From positions 11,108,531 through 11,172,530 of the forward strand of contig NC_134422.1 of assembly GCF_030867145.1 (NCBI RefSeq): DNA of 64,000 nucleotides, read 5' to 3'. Shown here in pieces: positions 1-11,577 of this stretch. The DNA is from Opisthocomus hoazin. Taxonomy: Eukaryota; Chordata; Aves; Opisthocomiformes; Opisthocomidae. The notes under the pieces are model-generated. The model was not told the origin of the DNA. It worked only from the letters and a program-made list of their open reading frames with translations, and did not search any database. Numbering within the stretch: position 1 is the first letter of the stretch; each line of letters opens with the position of its first letter. Made by a program: the position numbers and the translations under genes.

Positions 1-3000
1 CCAGGTTTTGGGTTTTTTGTTAATGAGGACTCTTAAATTATTTACTCTTCAATAAGTTGGCGATGCCTTTCTTGAGGAAATTAAGAGCAGATACAGCTAC
101 TGCTCCCGGGCTCCAGAGGTTAACATTCACGCAGCGCAGCATGACCCTCCCTGAATTAATGCGCAGTGGCACAATCTAAATACAAGAGGTGAAGGGCGAG
201 ACTGTTTCCTCAAACATTTGGGGTGTCGAGCATTTGCCCCTTTTACAGCGCATCAGAGGCATTGTGGCTCCTTGTGCCTGGGAAAAGTGAAAGAGGGAGA
301 ATGGGGAGCGCAGCCGCCCCAGCCAGGCGTCTCCCAGAAAACGCAGCAATGCGGTGCCATCTCAGCTGAAGTGGCTGGTGTGTTTGAGAGACGCTGTAGC
401 AAAAGCCACATTTGAGAGAGGGCTGAGGCTTCTCACAAATCCAGGAGCCACTTGAGTCCCCACCTTACCCAGAGCTTCCCAAGTCTGACATTTTCCAGGA
501 GCACTTTGTGCACCTGTATTAGTGTCATGGGATACTGACACCCTCCTGAGATACACATCTGTTGCCCAACAGGCTGAAAATCCTGTTTCGATTGTTGCTA
601 AAGTTTTAGGAAAAAAAAAAAATGTTAATTTTTGTAGTAGTTCCTGCACATACACCAATTTAAATTAAATATAAAATTCAGTATTAAAAAATCCAGTATT
701 AAATTGGATACACGGTTCCCCTATACGTCCAGTTTTGATTAACAGAAAATGTACAGGATCTAGACACTGAGTAACAGGAATGATTCGTATTTAATTCAAC
801 TTATATGAGACATATTTTAATGTTCCCCAGTGATTTACAAATCAACTCTAATGGGCTGAGAAGCAAAAATGTGTATGATTGCCTTCACCTCCCCACCCTG
901 AGAAGTCCTCCTGGAATTTGAAGGTTGGGTTGACCTGGTTTCTTTTTTACCTCGTATCGCAAGATACAAAGAATCTGTCATCAGACCTTTTCTAACCCTC
1001 CAGCTGACGAAGTGCGAGCCAGAGCCGCTTTCACAGAGCTAATCACTTCACGGGACTGACAGCAGCAGTCAGAAACATCTTTGGGTCAGGAAGGGGCTGT
1101 TTGCTTTGGGCGCTGCCCAGACATTTCTAAATGAGCCACATGCGACCGAATCACCTTCGCTGATGCATGACAGGGAGCCTCGCAGACACCAAGGCGATGG
1201 GGGAGATACAAGAGTTAATACGGACCAGAAAATGTATGCAAAGCCTGCATTAGGAAGATCCCATCGTCATACAGCCGTCTGTCAGAGGGCTTGAACGCCT
1301 TACGTGGGCAGTGGTCCCATATTCCCCATGCTGTGACGGTGCAAAAGAAACCCCTGCCACTGTTTAAAACAAAAGAAAAAAAAACCCAATAAAGTTGCAC
1401 AGCCAGAAACTGCATTGAGAGGATAAATGAGAGCAGAGCTTCAAAACTCCGTGCTGTGGTCTCAGGGGTGAGCACGCTGGCACGCAGGCTCCTGTGGGGG
1501 CTCAGCAGGCTCTGCATTGGTCTGCGCTGACGATACACTGGGCTGTATGCACTGAGCTAAGCTGCCAGCAGCAAAGCTTACGGCTTCCGTGCGCTTAGAG
1601 ATCAGCCTGCTGACAGCCTGCCTGACGGGCGCAGCCGTGGGACCCTGCTGAGCTGGCACTGGGACCCCCGGGCGGCCCCGGCTCTGCCCCAGCACCCGGG
1701 CTCTCACCAGGCAGCCCCGTGTTGGTGTGAGCAGCCGAGCCGCCCATTGCTGCGCTCCGAGGAGCCCCCGCGCCGTTTCCAGCCGCTGGCAGCTTATCCA
1801 CGCTTTTTCTGGCAATTAGCTTTTTTGTTTCACATGATCCGCATCCGCAGGCAACGGTGGGTCACTGAGCCCCCGTGGTGGTTTGTCACTTCTGTCCTAC
1901 CGATTTCCACTCCTGCTCTCCCTCAGTACCAGCAGCAGCTGAAACTGCAGACAATCAAACGAACAGTCTCCAGCTCCGACATCTCTGCCGTGCCTAGAGC
2001 CCCGCTCGGGCTGTCTCCAAAATCACCCTCCTCCCTGGGCAGAAAGACCCTGCTGCTCTTGGGCTTCGCTCTGTCCCCTTTCCCCTGGCCTGCTTCACAT
2101 GTGCGCTCTGCCAGATGAGTCTCAAGCTGGTACTCACAACCTTTTGCCACCCAGGGATTTTTTTTTGCCTGTTGGAGAGAATCTCAGAGTTGATAAATGA
2201 TGGACGAGCTGTGGGTCGGGTCTTGCTGTTAGGCTCAACTGCGATCATTGCATATTGCAGCAAATGCCTCCTTAATTTTCCAAGTGAAACCAATCTTGAC
2301 CCTGTTTGGGTTTGCTGCTTGTTACCACTTTGGCTCAGGAATCGGTCGTGGCTTTGGTAAGGACGCCTGTCCCTGGCAGAAAGCACGGGTGCGGTGTGCA
2401 CACAGGACTGAGGTTCAGCTCACAGGTCTGCTCCCAGCTCCCGGCACGACCTGGAGGAACACTCGCCTGTAACACAGAGAGTTCTGTAACTTGGCAGGGT
2501 GTTGCGCGGGTGAGGTCTTGGCAGGACTCAGTGACACCCACATGACTGCCTGACCGGAGCTGTGACAGTGAAGTACCCAGATCTGGCAGCACGTTTTGGA
2601 GCTCTCCCCCCTCCCCAGTCTTCTCAGCTGGCTCAGTGATTAGCTCTGAAGGTTAGAGGAGCCTTGGTCTAGTTTGTTGGTAAGAACATGGTACATTTTT
2701 AAAAGTTGTCTGGGTTTTTAAATAGTTTCCCAGCAATCAAAAATTGGAAGGGACGCTTTGAATTGAGTAGTTTTCCAGCTGCGATTGTTTTCTCAAGAGA
2801 AAATGATGAGTCCCTCCTCCTGCCTTGCCCTGGTCCCTTACTTCCCTGCTGTGTCCTCTTTCCTGGGCATACCCTTAGGGAGACCGTGTTTCTTGCTGGT
2901 CTCCGATGAGCTGCACCAAGCCAGGCACTTTGACTTGTAAAGGCTTCCTTCCCTAGGTCAGGGGCATCAGCAGCAAAACTCTCCCTGTCGAAGCATCTCA

Positions 3001-4059
3001 AAATTTGGTTGTTACGGCAGGCCTAGACCAAGCCCTCGAAGTAGGGCAGCAGAGCAATATGTGACCCTCGTGCTTCTCTTGGAAAACGCAGCGGCAAAGG
3101 CTCGTACTCGAGCTGGCTCTGGGAGCGAGCGCCCGGCTCCTGCCGAGTGCCAGCGGGCAGCGGGAGCAGCCTCCACCTCTGATGCAGGCAGCAAGACATC
3201 GGTGAGGGGACCACAGTTTAAAACTCCTCTTGAGAGCAGCCCGCAGGGGGAGCTGGAAATACTCGGGGAAAATGTTGTCTCTGTGGGTGCTGGGGAGCCA
3301 TGATCTCAGCTGGAAACGGGAGAAGTTCTTGTTTGCAGAATAGGGGCTGGGTTCTTGAGTGGATAAAGGGCTCTTGACTCCGCACTTAGAGAACTCGGTC
3401 CATCATACAGCCTGATGCTCCGGCTCACGAACCAACACGGATCTCTAGAACAGAGAATGAAACCCTTCAGGGCTGTTGCTCACCTCACAACAGAGCGCTT
3501 CTGTCTCCATGATCTAATTTTCCTGCAGATGACAGCCATTACCTGAAGGCGTCTGTGCTCCATGTGAAGCCACAGCTCCACCGACTTCCAACGGTGCCGG
3601 CTGCTGGTCCAGAGCCACGATGCGGACGCTCACGATGCCGACACTCACCCCGCCGGCCAGCAGCCTCTCACCAGCACGCTGCGGCCGGCAGCAGAGCTGG
3701 CGGCTGAGCTCGGGAGCAGCATTTGTGAGCTGCCCGCGGCTGCCTGCTCCGCAGGGCTGGGGGCCGCTGCTGCGCACGGAGGCAGGAGCCCCCCTCTCAG
3801 CCGAGTTGGCAGAGTCTTCTGGGAAACTCCTGCTGAGTTTCTAATATCACACTTAACCTCTGATTAGACAAAAAAAAAATGCAGTCTGGCATGCTACCCA
3901 GGAAAGGTTTCCAGTCGCATTTTATTCTGTCCAAGAAACGCAGGAATACTCATTGCTTTCTCTGTGTTATGTACACTTACAAAATAGTGTAAAAAACCAC
4001 AGGCAAACAGCCAGGCACAAAGCCCTCTGCTAACCGGCGTGTGTTTCTCTTCCTTTTAG
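1..4059 (+). other. STEAP3: STEAP3 last intron (right part)
   Basis: Sequence upstream of the acceptor of the last STEAP3 exon. I looked for the preceding STEAP3 exon, which encodes the membrane segments ahead of the last one, and did not find it, so it lies left of the window. GC-rich patches near 1600-1800, 3100-3200 and 3590-3800 give overlapping open frames on both strands but show no domain or splice structure. No repeat family was recognised. Confidence 0.6.
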
Positions 4060-4350
4060 TCCACCCTTGGATTTATCGCTTTGGTAATCAGCACTCTGCA
4101 CACACTCACGTACGGATGGTCGAGGGCCTTCGATGAGAACCAGTACAAATTCTACCTGCCTCCGACCTACACCCTCACGCTGCTCGTCCCATGTACTGTG
4201 ATCCTGGCAAAAGTCATCTTCAGTTTGCCCTGCATCCAGCAAAGACTTCTGCGAATCAGGAGGGGCTGGGAGAAGGGCAGGTACGTGAAGTTTGTTCTGC
4301 CCAGCGCAGCGGGGGAATATTCAAGCGGGGAGACCTCTAGCAACGTCTGA
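4060..4350 (+). CDS. STEAP3: STEAP3 metalloreductase, last coding exon
   Basis: C-terminal 96 residues of a six-transmembrane STEAP ferrireductase. STEAP3 reduces endosomal Fe(III) after transferrin uptake, using NADPH through FAD and heme. The exon opens after a pyrimidine-rich acceptor (tccttttag) and stops with TGA. It carries family-typical blocks: [10 protein letters not shown], then [15 protein letters not shown] and a hydrophobic helix, then the RIRRGWEKG cytoplasmic basic tail. The tail ends KFVLPS...SSNV, which resembles the KFTLPT...TSHV ending of human STEAP3 more than other STEAPs (recalled alignment). The neighbours (C2orf76, DBI, TMEM37, SCTR) support STEAP3 over STEAP1, 2 or 4. 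The N-terminal NADPH-binding domain, most of the membrane domain and the promoter lie outside the window. Confidence 0.93.
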   Translation, partial: STLGFIALVISTLHTLTYGWSRAFDENQYKFYLPPTYTLTLLVPCTVILAKVIFSLPCIQQRLLRIRRGWEKGRYVKFVLPSAAGEYSSGETSSNV

Positions 4351-4454
4351 CCGAGCCCCGGCTCTGACAGAGGATTTCAAAGCACTATCAACATTTCTAT
4401 CAAGGTATTTCTTAAATATATGTACGTTTTGGTATAATTGTATTGTGGCTAAAT

Positions 4455-4460
4455 AATAAA
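4455..4460 (+). terminator. STEAP3: STEAP3 poly(A) signal
   Basis: A canonical AATAAA lies 105 bases past the STEAP3 stop in AT-rich sequence, consistent with a short 3' UTR. Other polyadenylation sites further down cannot be excluded. Confidence 0.6.
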
Positions 4461-5631
4461 ATTTGATGACTTTAGAAAAATGGATGACCATGAAACTAGT
4501 TTAGACAGTAATAGTTAAATCGTATTGCTGATTTGCTAGGACAATTACTGCCTTAAAAATGACCGTGAAAGCCGAGCTGGCAGCACTAATATACACGGGA
4601 AACTGATGGACTCTATTTGTCAGATCAGTCACTTGAGGTGCTGGCTGGCAGCTCCCTGGACCAGTACTTCTCGGTTGCTTCCCTAGCTGCTCTCATAAAT
4701 TTCAATACCTTTTTTTCGTCTTCTTTTTTTTAACATGAAGTAGCACAGATTTTCTAGGTTTTATGACAGCAAAGATATCCTGCCTCTTGAGCATCTGGAT
4801 CAATCAAGGCAGTGAGGTTTAGCAAGATGAATTGTCTCTGGTTTTGGTCTCCTCAATGAACTTTAAGGACAAGTAAGAACAGCAATATCCATGTTATGTA
4901 GCAGCTGCAGATTTTGCTAAAAGCATCCAAACCCGACAGCAAGTCCAGGCATTCCTGTTGTCTCAGACAGCACTTCTGGTCCTGTAAGCTGCGCCTGGTG
5001 CATGTTTATCAGCCACAGAAATAAAGCACCTTTTCCAGCAGTATCAAAGCATTTGAAGAGAGAGATGTCCCTAACATCACACGTCTGGTCTGCACTGCTG
5101 GCTCTGAGATGACAGCTGCTGCTGCTGCACGTTCTCTGTTTTGCTAAGCCAAAGTTTGAAGTAGTATTTGATGGAAATAGAGCGAAGATAATCATCAGAA
5201 AGACCTGCTGCTTCACAAAATTACATGGAGAAACCCAAGGCCTTCCAGCTGGCCTTACATCACATAATAGGGTGAAGCTTTTAGAAATCCTTGTCACCTG
5301 AACATGCCCACTTCCGCAGACAAAACAACAGCTCTAAAACCACTGGTTTCACTAGCGACATTAAGGTCTTTGAACGGTCTTGCAAAGGGATCAGCAAGCC
5401 TTGACCACAACATGAAAGTACAGCAGTTGTACGTTTTGGGCACAGTCCTTCATTGCCTGACACCTTACAAAGTCACTTGCTAGATCACAAAGCGGGTATC
5501 AAATGCTCTGCTGACTTCACACCCACTTTAGACAAGGTACAAGGCAACAAAGATTTCTGTCCTAATTTCATTTTCTACCTGTCACTCTCTACCCCTCTAA
5601 GCCCTTGCTCTTTATCAGAATAATTCTTTAG

Positions 5632-5805
5632 GTTTTGGACAACCAAATCACCAAACAGAATGGACAGCCATTCACAAAAGCTCATTTAAAAGAAGCAATC
5701 GGGATGGCACGAGACTACCTCAGTAAGGTCAGATACAAGGAGACGGCTAGAATACTCAGTGTTCAGTATTGCTCTGAAAAACAACAGCTGTCAGCATCCA
5801 ACGAG
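5632..5805 (+). CDS. candidate coding exon of an unidentified gene
   Basis: I do not recognise this protein. The segment is 58 codons, open and phase 0 at both ends. It lies between an acceptor (attctttag) and a donor (GAG then gtacgg). The translation looks like a real protein: hydrophilic, helix-prone and well mixed, with GQPFTKAHLKEAIGMARDYL followed by RYKETARILSVQYCSEKQQ. The pattern of YL, then Y-x-E-T-A, faintly recalls a LisH-type or TPR-like helix pair, but that is only an impression. A second acceptor at 9199 (gcgtttcag) would add VSEQN and a TAA stop in the matching phase, giving a possible last exon. No start exon was found between 4461 and 5631. Chance remains possible, because the segment is short. 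Confidence 0.35.
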
Positions 5806-7261
5806 GTACGGTTTGTGGGGCAACAAAGTACTTGTTACTAGACCAGTTAACATAAACGCGGGGAAAATTACCAGCTTTGGGGCGCATAAGCCCTTCTACA
5901 AGCCAACGCTGCTTCTGTAACCTGGAGGGTTTCTACACAGACACAGAATCTTCAGAATTCCCTGTTCAGCCTCAGATAACTACAGTAACAGTCTCCAAAT
6001 ACTGCTCACGGTGCCAGTGATGATGCTGAGGGATTTCAATTCTTGCCTAAGGCTTACAGTCTCCAGGCGCCACTTTTCACTGAATAGAAAGAAATCGGCA
6101 TGAGGGAAATGCCGAGATTTCATCATCAGCTGACTTTTTGTTTTGTGGGTTTTTTGGCAACACGGGGAAGGTACCATTCTTTCCCACTGGCCCCTTCAGA
6201 AAGCTGTGGTTGTTCAGGTTTCCCATCCGCCTTCACACCCTAGCCCAGATCAGCACCCGATCAAATCACTCACCAAGAAGGTTGGTTGCCCAGCTTGATT
6301 TATTTGTGGTTGAATGGCAGGTTAAGTTTTCACGTGGATTTGAGACAGTTTCACCAGAGTATAATTCCACCCACTCCAGTTTAACTCATCCTTGAGGGAA
6401 AACTGGATTCACCAAGCTGCTTCTTTTAGTCTTCTCTTCCATTTCATCATCAGGTAAACTCAACATAAAAGCGCCAGTTTACACATTTTCTGGTTACAGT
6501 AGGGTATTCCAATGCCTCATTTTCCCACCTAGGCTTCTTTTCACAGCTTTAGGTCAGGCATGACTACTGCCTAGTGGCAAAAAAAAAAAGGATGAGGAGG
6601 CAGGGAAAGAACATTATACAGACTTGCAGGCTTTGTCTTCAAGGGGAAAGGTGTGGTTTTATTGTGAGTCAGTGCAAAGTTACAGATTCACCTTTCTGCT
6701 CAGCAGAAGTAAGGTTTGCACCTTTGCTTTGTTTACGCGACTCTCTCGCCCAGTGATGGCAAAGGGCCAGCTTTCCTGAGCAGAAGCAGAGCTGGGCACC
6801 CAGACCCACCCGAGGAGCTGGCTCCGTCAGCCAGCCAGCCAGCACGGAGCTTTGCAGTGGGACACAAGCCCAGATGGACTGACGAGCCAGCTCAAAACCC
6901 CCGCAGCTACCACAGCTCCACGGCATCTACAGAAAGGCTGGTCGAGCATCTCCAGATAACGCCTGTGCCAACACCCTGTCCAGCTGGTCACCGTCCCTTT
7001 CAACGACTGAAACCAATTCCTGCAAGTGCAGAAGAGCATTTTCAGATGGTGCCCTCTGTAGGCATCTGGGCCTTGAAACATTTGACACAACAGTTTGAGT
7101 AACTTCTTGTGATTATGGAATGCTGAAAAGTAGTTTGAGGAATTTTTCCGTTATCTTTTCCCTACGCATTTTTTGATGTGGATAGTGGGTTCAGGAAGGT
7201 TAGCTTAAAATTTACCAATTAACTGCTTTTGTACTTGGGAGTTTCTCTCTGTGTATATATG

Positions 7262-7287
7262 CACACACACAAATATATATATATATT
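7262..7287. repeat. CA/TA microsatellite
   Basis: A short CA run passes directly into a TA run. It is simple-sequence repeat with no adjoining element. Confidence 0.8.
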
Positions 7288-10200
7288 ACTGCAGAATATA
7301 GAGCTGGAATGTAAATTATATTTTTATTTTCTGTATTGCCTACTATGTGCCTCTGGGATATGTAAGAACCAACTGAAAAGCTGTAAGAGTAAGGCCAGTT
7401 TTAATCACTGGCATCTGTAGTTATACAAAAGATATTCTGAACAGGTCTATATAATTGTATCAGAACTCGTCTGAGTCTTTTTTTCCCTCCTCCCCCTACA
7501 CGATACCATTACTTTAATGGCCGCAGTAGAGTGGTATGATTATCTAGAATTTAACCACTAGGAAATAAAACCCACTACAGCCAGCAGCTGGTAGAGTTTT
7601 GTCATCAAGGTAATAAATGAAAATGGTAATTGCTGTGACCCATGGTGGCAGGGCCTCAATTACAGAGTTTCTATGCATGTGGGAGGGCACAAGTGGGTGC
7701 AGACATACATTTCATCACAAGAGGCTAGTGATATTACACAGCACTTGTAGCACAGGATCAAACAAGCTTAATTCACGAAAGAAAAGTGCCGTTGATACAG
7801 AGTTCAAGAAGAGGGAGTTCCAGATGAGGGTTTATGGGACTGAAAAGGAGTTTTAATACTATCAATTTTTTCTCCGTTTCTTAAGTCACTTCTTCATAGA
7901 AGTGGCATGCCAGATCAACCAATGTCTGGATCTGCAGCACTGCATTTTAATGAGCTAATTTGTAAGTTGATTTTAATGAGTTCATTTAAATTCCTCTGCT
8001 GAAGATTAACCTCTGCAGGTACAGTTCTCTCACTCCTTCTGTTTTATAATACAAGGCTTTTAACAGTGCAATTGGTTTCTTGCTCTTCAGGGACTTACTT
8101 ACAAAGTGATATATCAAACTACAGTTAAATCTTTAGGGGGACGCACTTGCTGCACCCCCTCTACACAACGCAGTTCCTCCAGGCTCTCCAAGTGGCCAGC
8201 ACAGCTGCACGACTTGCTACAACCAGCAACAAGTCCAGTGTTACCCTTGAGCTCAAAACTTCACACGCTGAGCTAGTGGGATCTGCAGGCTGTGCCTCGG
8301 GTTTGAGGAACGAGCTTTGTTACACTAGGACAGTTTGCTTTTATCTGTTTATTGTGCCTTAATAAGCAGCATCAGTTTTGCAGAATTTCTGCACGAGGGT
8401 TTTTCGCGCAAGTGTCCTGGGTTTGGCCAGGACAAATCCAGGACAGCAAGTCAGAACCATGCTTATTTTAAAGTTGAGCATGCAACACACAGCAGGAAAA
8501 TACCGTCTATGATTAGGAACAGTTCTTGTTAGCAGAGTGTGCACGGGGCTTTCATAATCAAAGACTAAAAATAACCGTTGTGTGTGGCCAGTCGGTCGGA
8601 TCACGTATTACAAACCGTAGTATTACAGGAACCTTTCAACGACTTAAAGGGCCACTACTGCAGTCCTCCTGGAAAGATAATCTGCTTTAGATTACAAACC
8701 TCAGCACTGGAGTATCCACCACAGCTGCTGTTCAGCTGGTCAGTTACTCTTGTTATCCGTTTCCCGTGTCTGATATCTGCAATTAGCTAGCTTCAGCTGC
8801 TGCTGCGGCATGCCAGCCTGCTGGCTTGAAGAGCTAGCTGCAGTCAGATGCCCGCCTCTACATAGCTGTCTCATCCAGCACTCCAGAAAACAAAGATGTT
8901 GTGCAAGATTCCAGTCTGCTCTCTGCAAAAGCAGGTGCCTCAGATTGGGGCAGGGGGAAGTGTGGAGAAAGGCCATGATACTAACTGACAGAATATGAAG
9001 CTTTCATTTCTAGACTGCTTCTTTGACTCTTCAATCAGCTGATGGATGGACACAAATATATGCAGAGCACCAAAGTTGTGGCCTCTAAGTAGTATAAAAA
9101 ACCAGACTGATACCACACCTTCCATTTTAAAAATCTCAGTTCACAGAAGAAAAGAGGCTTCCCAAACTGACCTTAAAGAATATGTTCCCTGCGTTTCAGG
9201 TTAGCGAGCAGAATTAAACCTGCCCAAGATGCGGAATGAGAGCAGAGAGCAGCAGTTCTTACAGTACTTGCTGACATTCCTGGCACACGGCACTGTAAGT
9301 CACCTGCCAGAGAGCAGAAATGGACACACAAAGGCACACTCTTACATCAATCTGTCACACTGAGCTCTTGAATGTATTCACTACCACTTGAAACGCCCAC
9401 TCTTCTGGCCAGCTGCTTTTGACCTGTCACCCAGGAAAGAATCCACTGCTAACAGAGAGGGAGGATGTTAGCAAACACAAGGTACAATCCATATCTGATC
9501 AGAAGTATCGTACCTACAGGAAGATGAAATCTCTGTGCCCCATCCTCTCCCCCACTGCATCACCAGCCCAAACACCCACCTCTCCTCTCAGCTACCTGCC
9601 ATGCATGCCATGCTTCAAGACAAGGTCCTGGTCCTCAGCAAAGCAGAACTGGGTGCTGTCAGAAGTAAGAGAAGCAACAACCTCCCGAACAACCAGCACC
9701 ACCGTGCTGGCCGCACCGTGTGCACAGCAGCCTTCCCCCGCAGACAGCACGCGACTGCACAGCTGCAATCTCCCATGCATCACCTCTGGACTGTGGATGC
9801 TGTCTGAGGGTTACAGTGATAGTCTGGAATCAATAAGCATTTGTCATACACAGCAAGCTCGGGCAAACGCCTAGCATGACACCAGCGCTACAAGGCTAGA
9901 AGAAAGGAACTAAAGCAGCAGCCCAAAAGAAAAGGAAGGAAGAATTTAGGTCACCCAGGCTCTACCTGTCACTTAACTTCCCTCTCTTCGATAGTCTCCC
10001 TGGCATTTGCAAGCTGCTGCAAGAAAAGTGACAGGAATCTCAGCTCCATCGCACCTTGTCCCTGTGCAACCGTTCAAGTTGACCCTATTAACAGGCAGCA
10101 TCTATGCACACTTCAATCACCGACAGCATAAGCTGTGCACAGTGCTTGGGTTTGGGCTCCAAAGCTCACATGCCATCTCCGCTCGTCACAGCTCCGGAAG

Positions 10201-11540
10201 CGTGGCCCAGAGAACGCAGTGCCAGGTTCTCCTCAGCCCTCGCACTGCACGGAAGAAATAGCCGGAGCTTAGGTTCAGACACATGCAGGACACACTGGTT
10301 GTGTGTTTAAGCTGTGTTGCTGAAGATGTTTTGCTCTGCTTTGCATGTGTGTCTGTTCCGGGTGGTTTTCCTTGTGTTTAAAAAAAAAATAGACATATTT
10401 AAAGTCTACTTTACAAAAGCTCAGCAAATCAACACTGATCTTATCCAGACAATTCTTCAAATGAATGTTCTGCAAATGCCTCCTCACAGCATGCAAAGAT
10501 TTAGATGCGCTGGAACTGGCTCCACAAAGGATGCTCTTTAACAAGAGGAATTTAAGCACTGATACCAGTTCAATTTGCCGCTTTTTGATTTTAATATAAA
10601 AGGAGATACTTCCTGCAAGGAAGGATTCAGCTTTCATCACCAGAACCCTAGTACAGACTTTGCAGGCTAAGCGAATTCACAGATAAGCACTTTTCAGAAA
10701 CGTTACAGATTTCTTGGCTTACACAGGTTCTGGAGAACGAAAGCACAGGCTGTGCTGACATCTGGTGGCTTTCTCTGCAGACAAAGGCAGTTAATGGCAA
10801 CAGCTCTGGGCTTTTCGTTGCCTTTTTCTTTTTTTGCATTCCAGATGTAAGTTCTCCAAGACACAAAGCATTATGATAAAAACATTTTTGTTTCCCCTGA
10901 CCAGTGGACACTGCTGCCCTATGCAAGTCCTCCTGTAAAGCAACAAAGGATCCTTTGTAGTGCACTATTAACAACAGCGTAGAAAAGGTCTCCTCTTTAT
11001 TTCCAAGCATATTTCTTCACGAATACAAAACAAAAATAACGTACATTCACTGTCACAGGAAATGCCGCGATTGCAGATCAGATGAAGCACTGCAAATCAG
11101 CAGAGGTGGCAGCAAGAAGCAGAGGGAAGCGGCTGGGAAAGCATGCAAAGGCGTGTTGGTTTCTCTAACTGAACGGGAAAGGTAGCACGAAAAAGTCAAT
11201 GTCCTCATAATATGAAAAGTAGCAAAGCTGTCTACCAGGAATCATCGCTTGGTTCACTGATCATCTGCAGATCTGTGCCAAGTACGACAAGGAAGTCACG
11301 GAGGGAGGATGGGGTGCCAACCAGCAAGGCTGAGCTCAGTTCAAACTGTTCAATAAAGCAAAAGCCTGCACTTGCCTTCCGCATCTGTAACGCCTCCGGC
11401 CGGCTGAAGTGCCCCTGAAGCCAGGATCCTATCGGTCATCCCAGACAAAGAATGAATATCGCATCGCACGGTCTGTTTTCTCACTTCTGATCCCCGGACA
11501 CTCAGCATTCCTGTGGCCATTAGCTTGCAAGGACAGGACC

Positions 11541-11577
11541 CATGGATGTCCTGTCATGGATGTCCTGTCATGGATGT
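11541..11577. repeat. 14-bp tandem repeat, about 2.6 copies
   Basis: The unit catggatgtcctgt is repeated exactly twice and then partially (catggatgt). It looks like a local slippage duplication. Confidence 0.9.

Noticed and set aside
6716-7102. 128-codon plus-strand open frame
   Set aside because: The opposite strand is also open for 87 codons. There is no homology, and no acceptor in phase could be defended.
8403-8480. Possible LTR or transposon edge (tgtcctgggtttggccagga)
   Set aside because: It recalls the start of some bird repeats, but no second end, target duplication or internal region was found.
9419-9874. 151-codon plus-strand open frame
   Set aside because: Ser/Thr/Pro-rich, no domain, no matching splice signals, and other frames in the same place are also open.
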